Assembly (NCBI GenBank): GCA_045575975.1
Contig: JAZNFO010000069.1
Coordinates: 1-41,173, forward strand
Direction of reading: 5' to 3'
DNA length: 41,173 nucleotides
From: RGIG8709 sp045575975
GTDB lineage: Bacteria; Bacillota; Clostridia; Monoglobales; Monoglobaceae
This document shows positions 41,021 through 41,173 of the stretch, one piece after another; the first letter of the stretch is position 1; each line of letters opens with the position of its first letter. The position numbers were made by a program, and so were the translations under genes. The notes beneath the pieces are model-generated. The model was not told the DNA's origin. It saw only the letters and a list, made by a program, of their open reading frames with translations, and made no database searches.

Positions 41021-41173
41021 ATGTCTATATATGCAATTTCGGATTTACATCTCTCTTTTTCTGTGGATAAACCGATGAATATTTTTGGAGATAAATGGAA
41101 TAATTATACAGAGAGACTTTATGAAAACTGGCAAAAAACAGTTCAAAGTGATGATGTTGTTATTATTTCAGGA
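41021..41173 (+). CDS. Metallophosphoesterase, N-terminal part (cut by window end)
   Basis: The first 51 codons are visible. SIYAISDLHLS carries the calcineurin-like DxH metal motif (D8, H10), and the visible end VVIISG is the strand leading to the next metal-binding GD motif, which lies beyond the window. The spacing and the WxxY/NW pattern recall YkuE-type or hypothetical clostridial phosphoesterases; substrate cannot be told. A GGGGGGAG ribosome site precedes the ATG. Confidence 0.85.
   Translation, partial: MSIYAISDLHLSFSVDKPMNIFGDKWNNYTERLYENWQKTVQSDDVVIISG

Overview
The window is a dense, almost entirely plus-strand, AT-rich stretch of a bacterial chromosome. Gene content points to a Gram-positive anaerobe of class Clostridia: RemA, a PrkC-type PASTA kinase, an LCP (LytR-CpsA-Psr) protein, a small RelQ-type alarmone synthetase, an S-layer-homology protein, a DUF1540 cysteine-rich protein and a biotin-dependent sodium-pump cluster. 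Start sites are marked by strong AGGAGG-like ribosome sites. GTG, TTG and probably one ATT start are used beside ATG. No tRNA, rRNA, CRISPR, transposase or phage gene was seen, and no gap between genes exceeds about 215 bases, so this is a core region and not an island.

Layout. (1) 52-1949: rqcH on the minus strand, divergent from the next operon, with two promoters whose -35 boxes lie back to back. (2) 1987-16440: a housekeeping run with the gene order known from Bacillus yloC-remA-gmk-rpoZ-(coaBC)-priA-def-fmt-rsmB-rlmN-prpC-prkC-rsgA-rpe-thiN, but coaBC is absent and a YugP-type membrane protease is inserted after fmt. A diacylglycerol-kinase-like gene ends the run at a clear terminator. 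(3) 16575-22546: rluB followed without a visible break by mmdA-oadG-biotin carrier-oadB-oadA(CT), ending at a strong terminator. (4) 22575-26245: a BaiN/HI0933-type flavoprotein, a RelQ-like alarmone synthetase and a secreted protein with four related repeats and SLH segments. (5) 26343-29950: ylxM-ffh-rpsP-khpA-rimM-trmD (SRP, 16S and tRNA maturation), lacking the usual rplS. (6) 30022-38632: an unrecognised zinc-ribbon/membrane/beta-propeller-like protein, then nadD-yqeK-LCP-rsfS-leuS-pgi. (7) 38724-41173: a small P-loop protein of unknown role, thrC, a convergent 54-residue DUF1540 gene, and the start of a metallophosphoesterase cut by the window end.

The most distinctive system is the 17438-22506 cluster. 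It carries two carboxyltransferases, one acyl-CoA type (MmdA-like) and one oxaloacetate/pyruvate type (OadA CT domain without biotin domain), around one biotin carrier and one OadB/OadG membrane pump. No biotin carboxylase is encoded there. This set could act as a sodium-pumping decarboxylase for either substrate and, like the Propionibacterium transcarboxylase, move CO2 between oxaloacetate and an acyl-CoA. Similar arrangements occur in other anaerobes, so the parts are known; the combined use is inferred.

Other points of note are a probable ATT start for nadD, a 17-bp perfect inverted repeat laid over the -10 box before ylxM-ffh, and a repeated extended -10 (TGT-TAnnAT) in several promoters.
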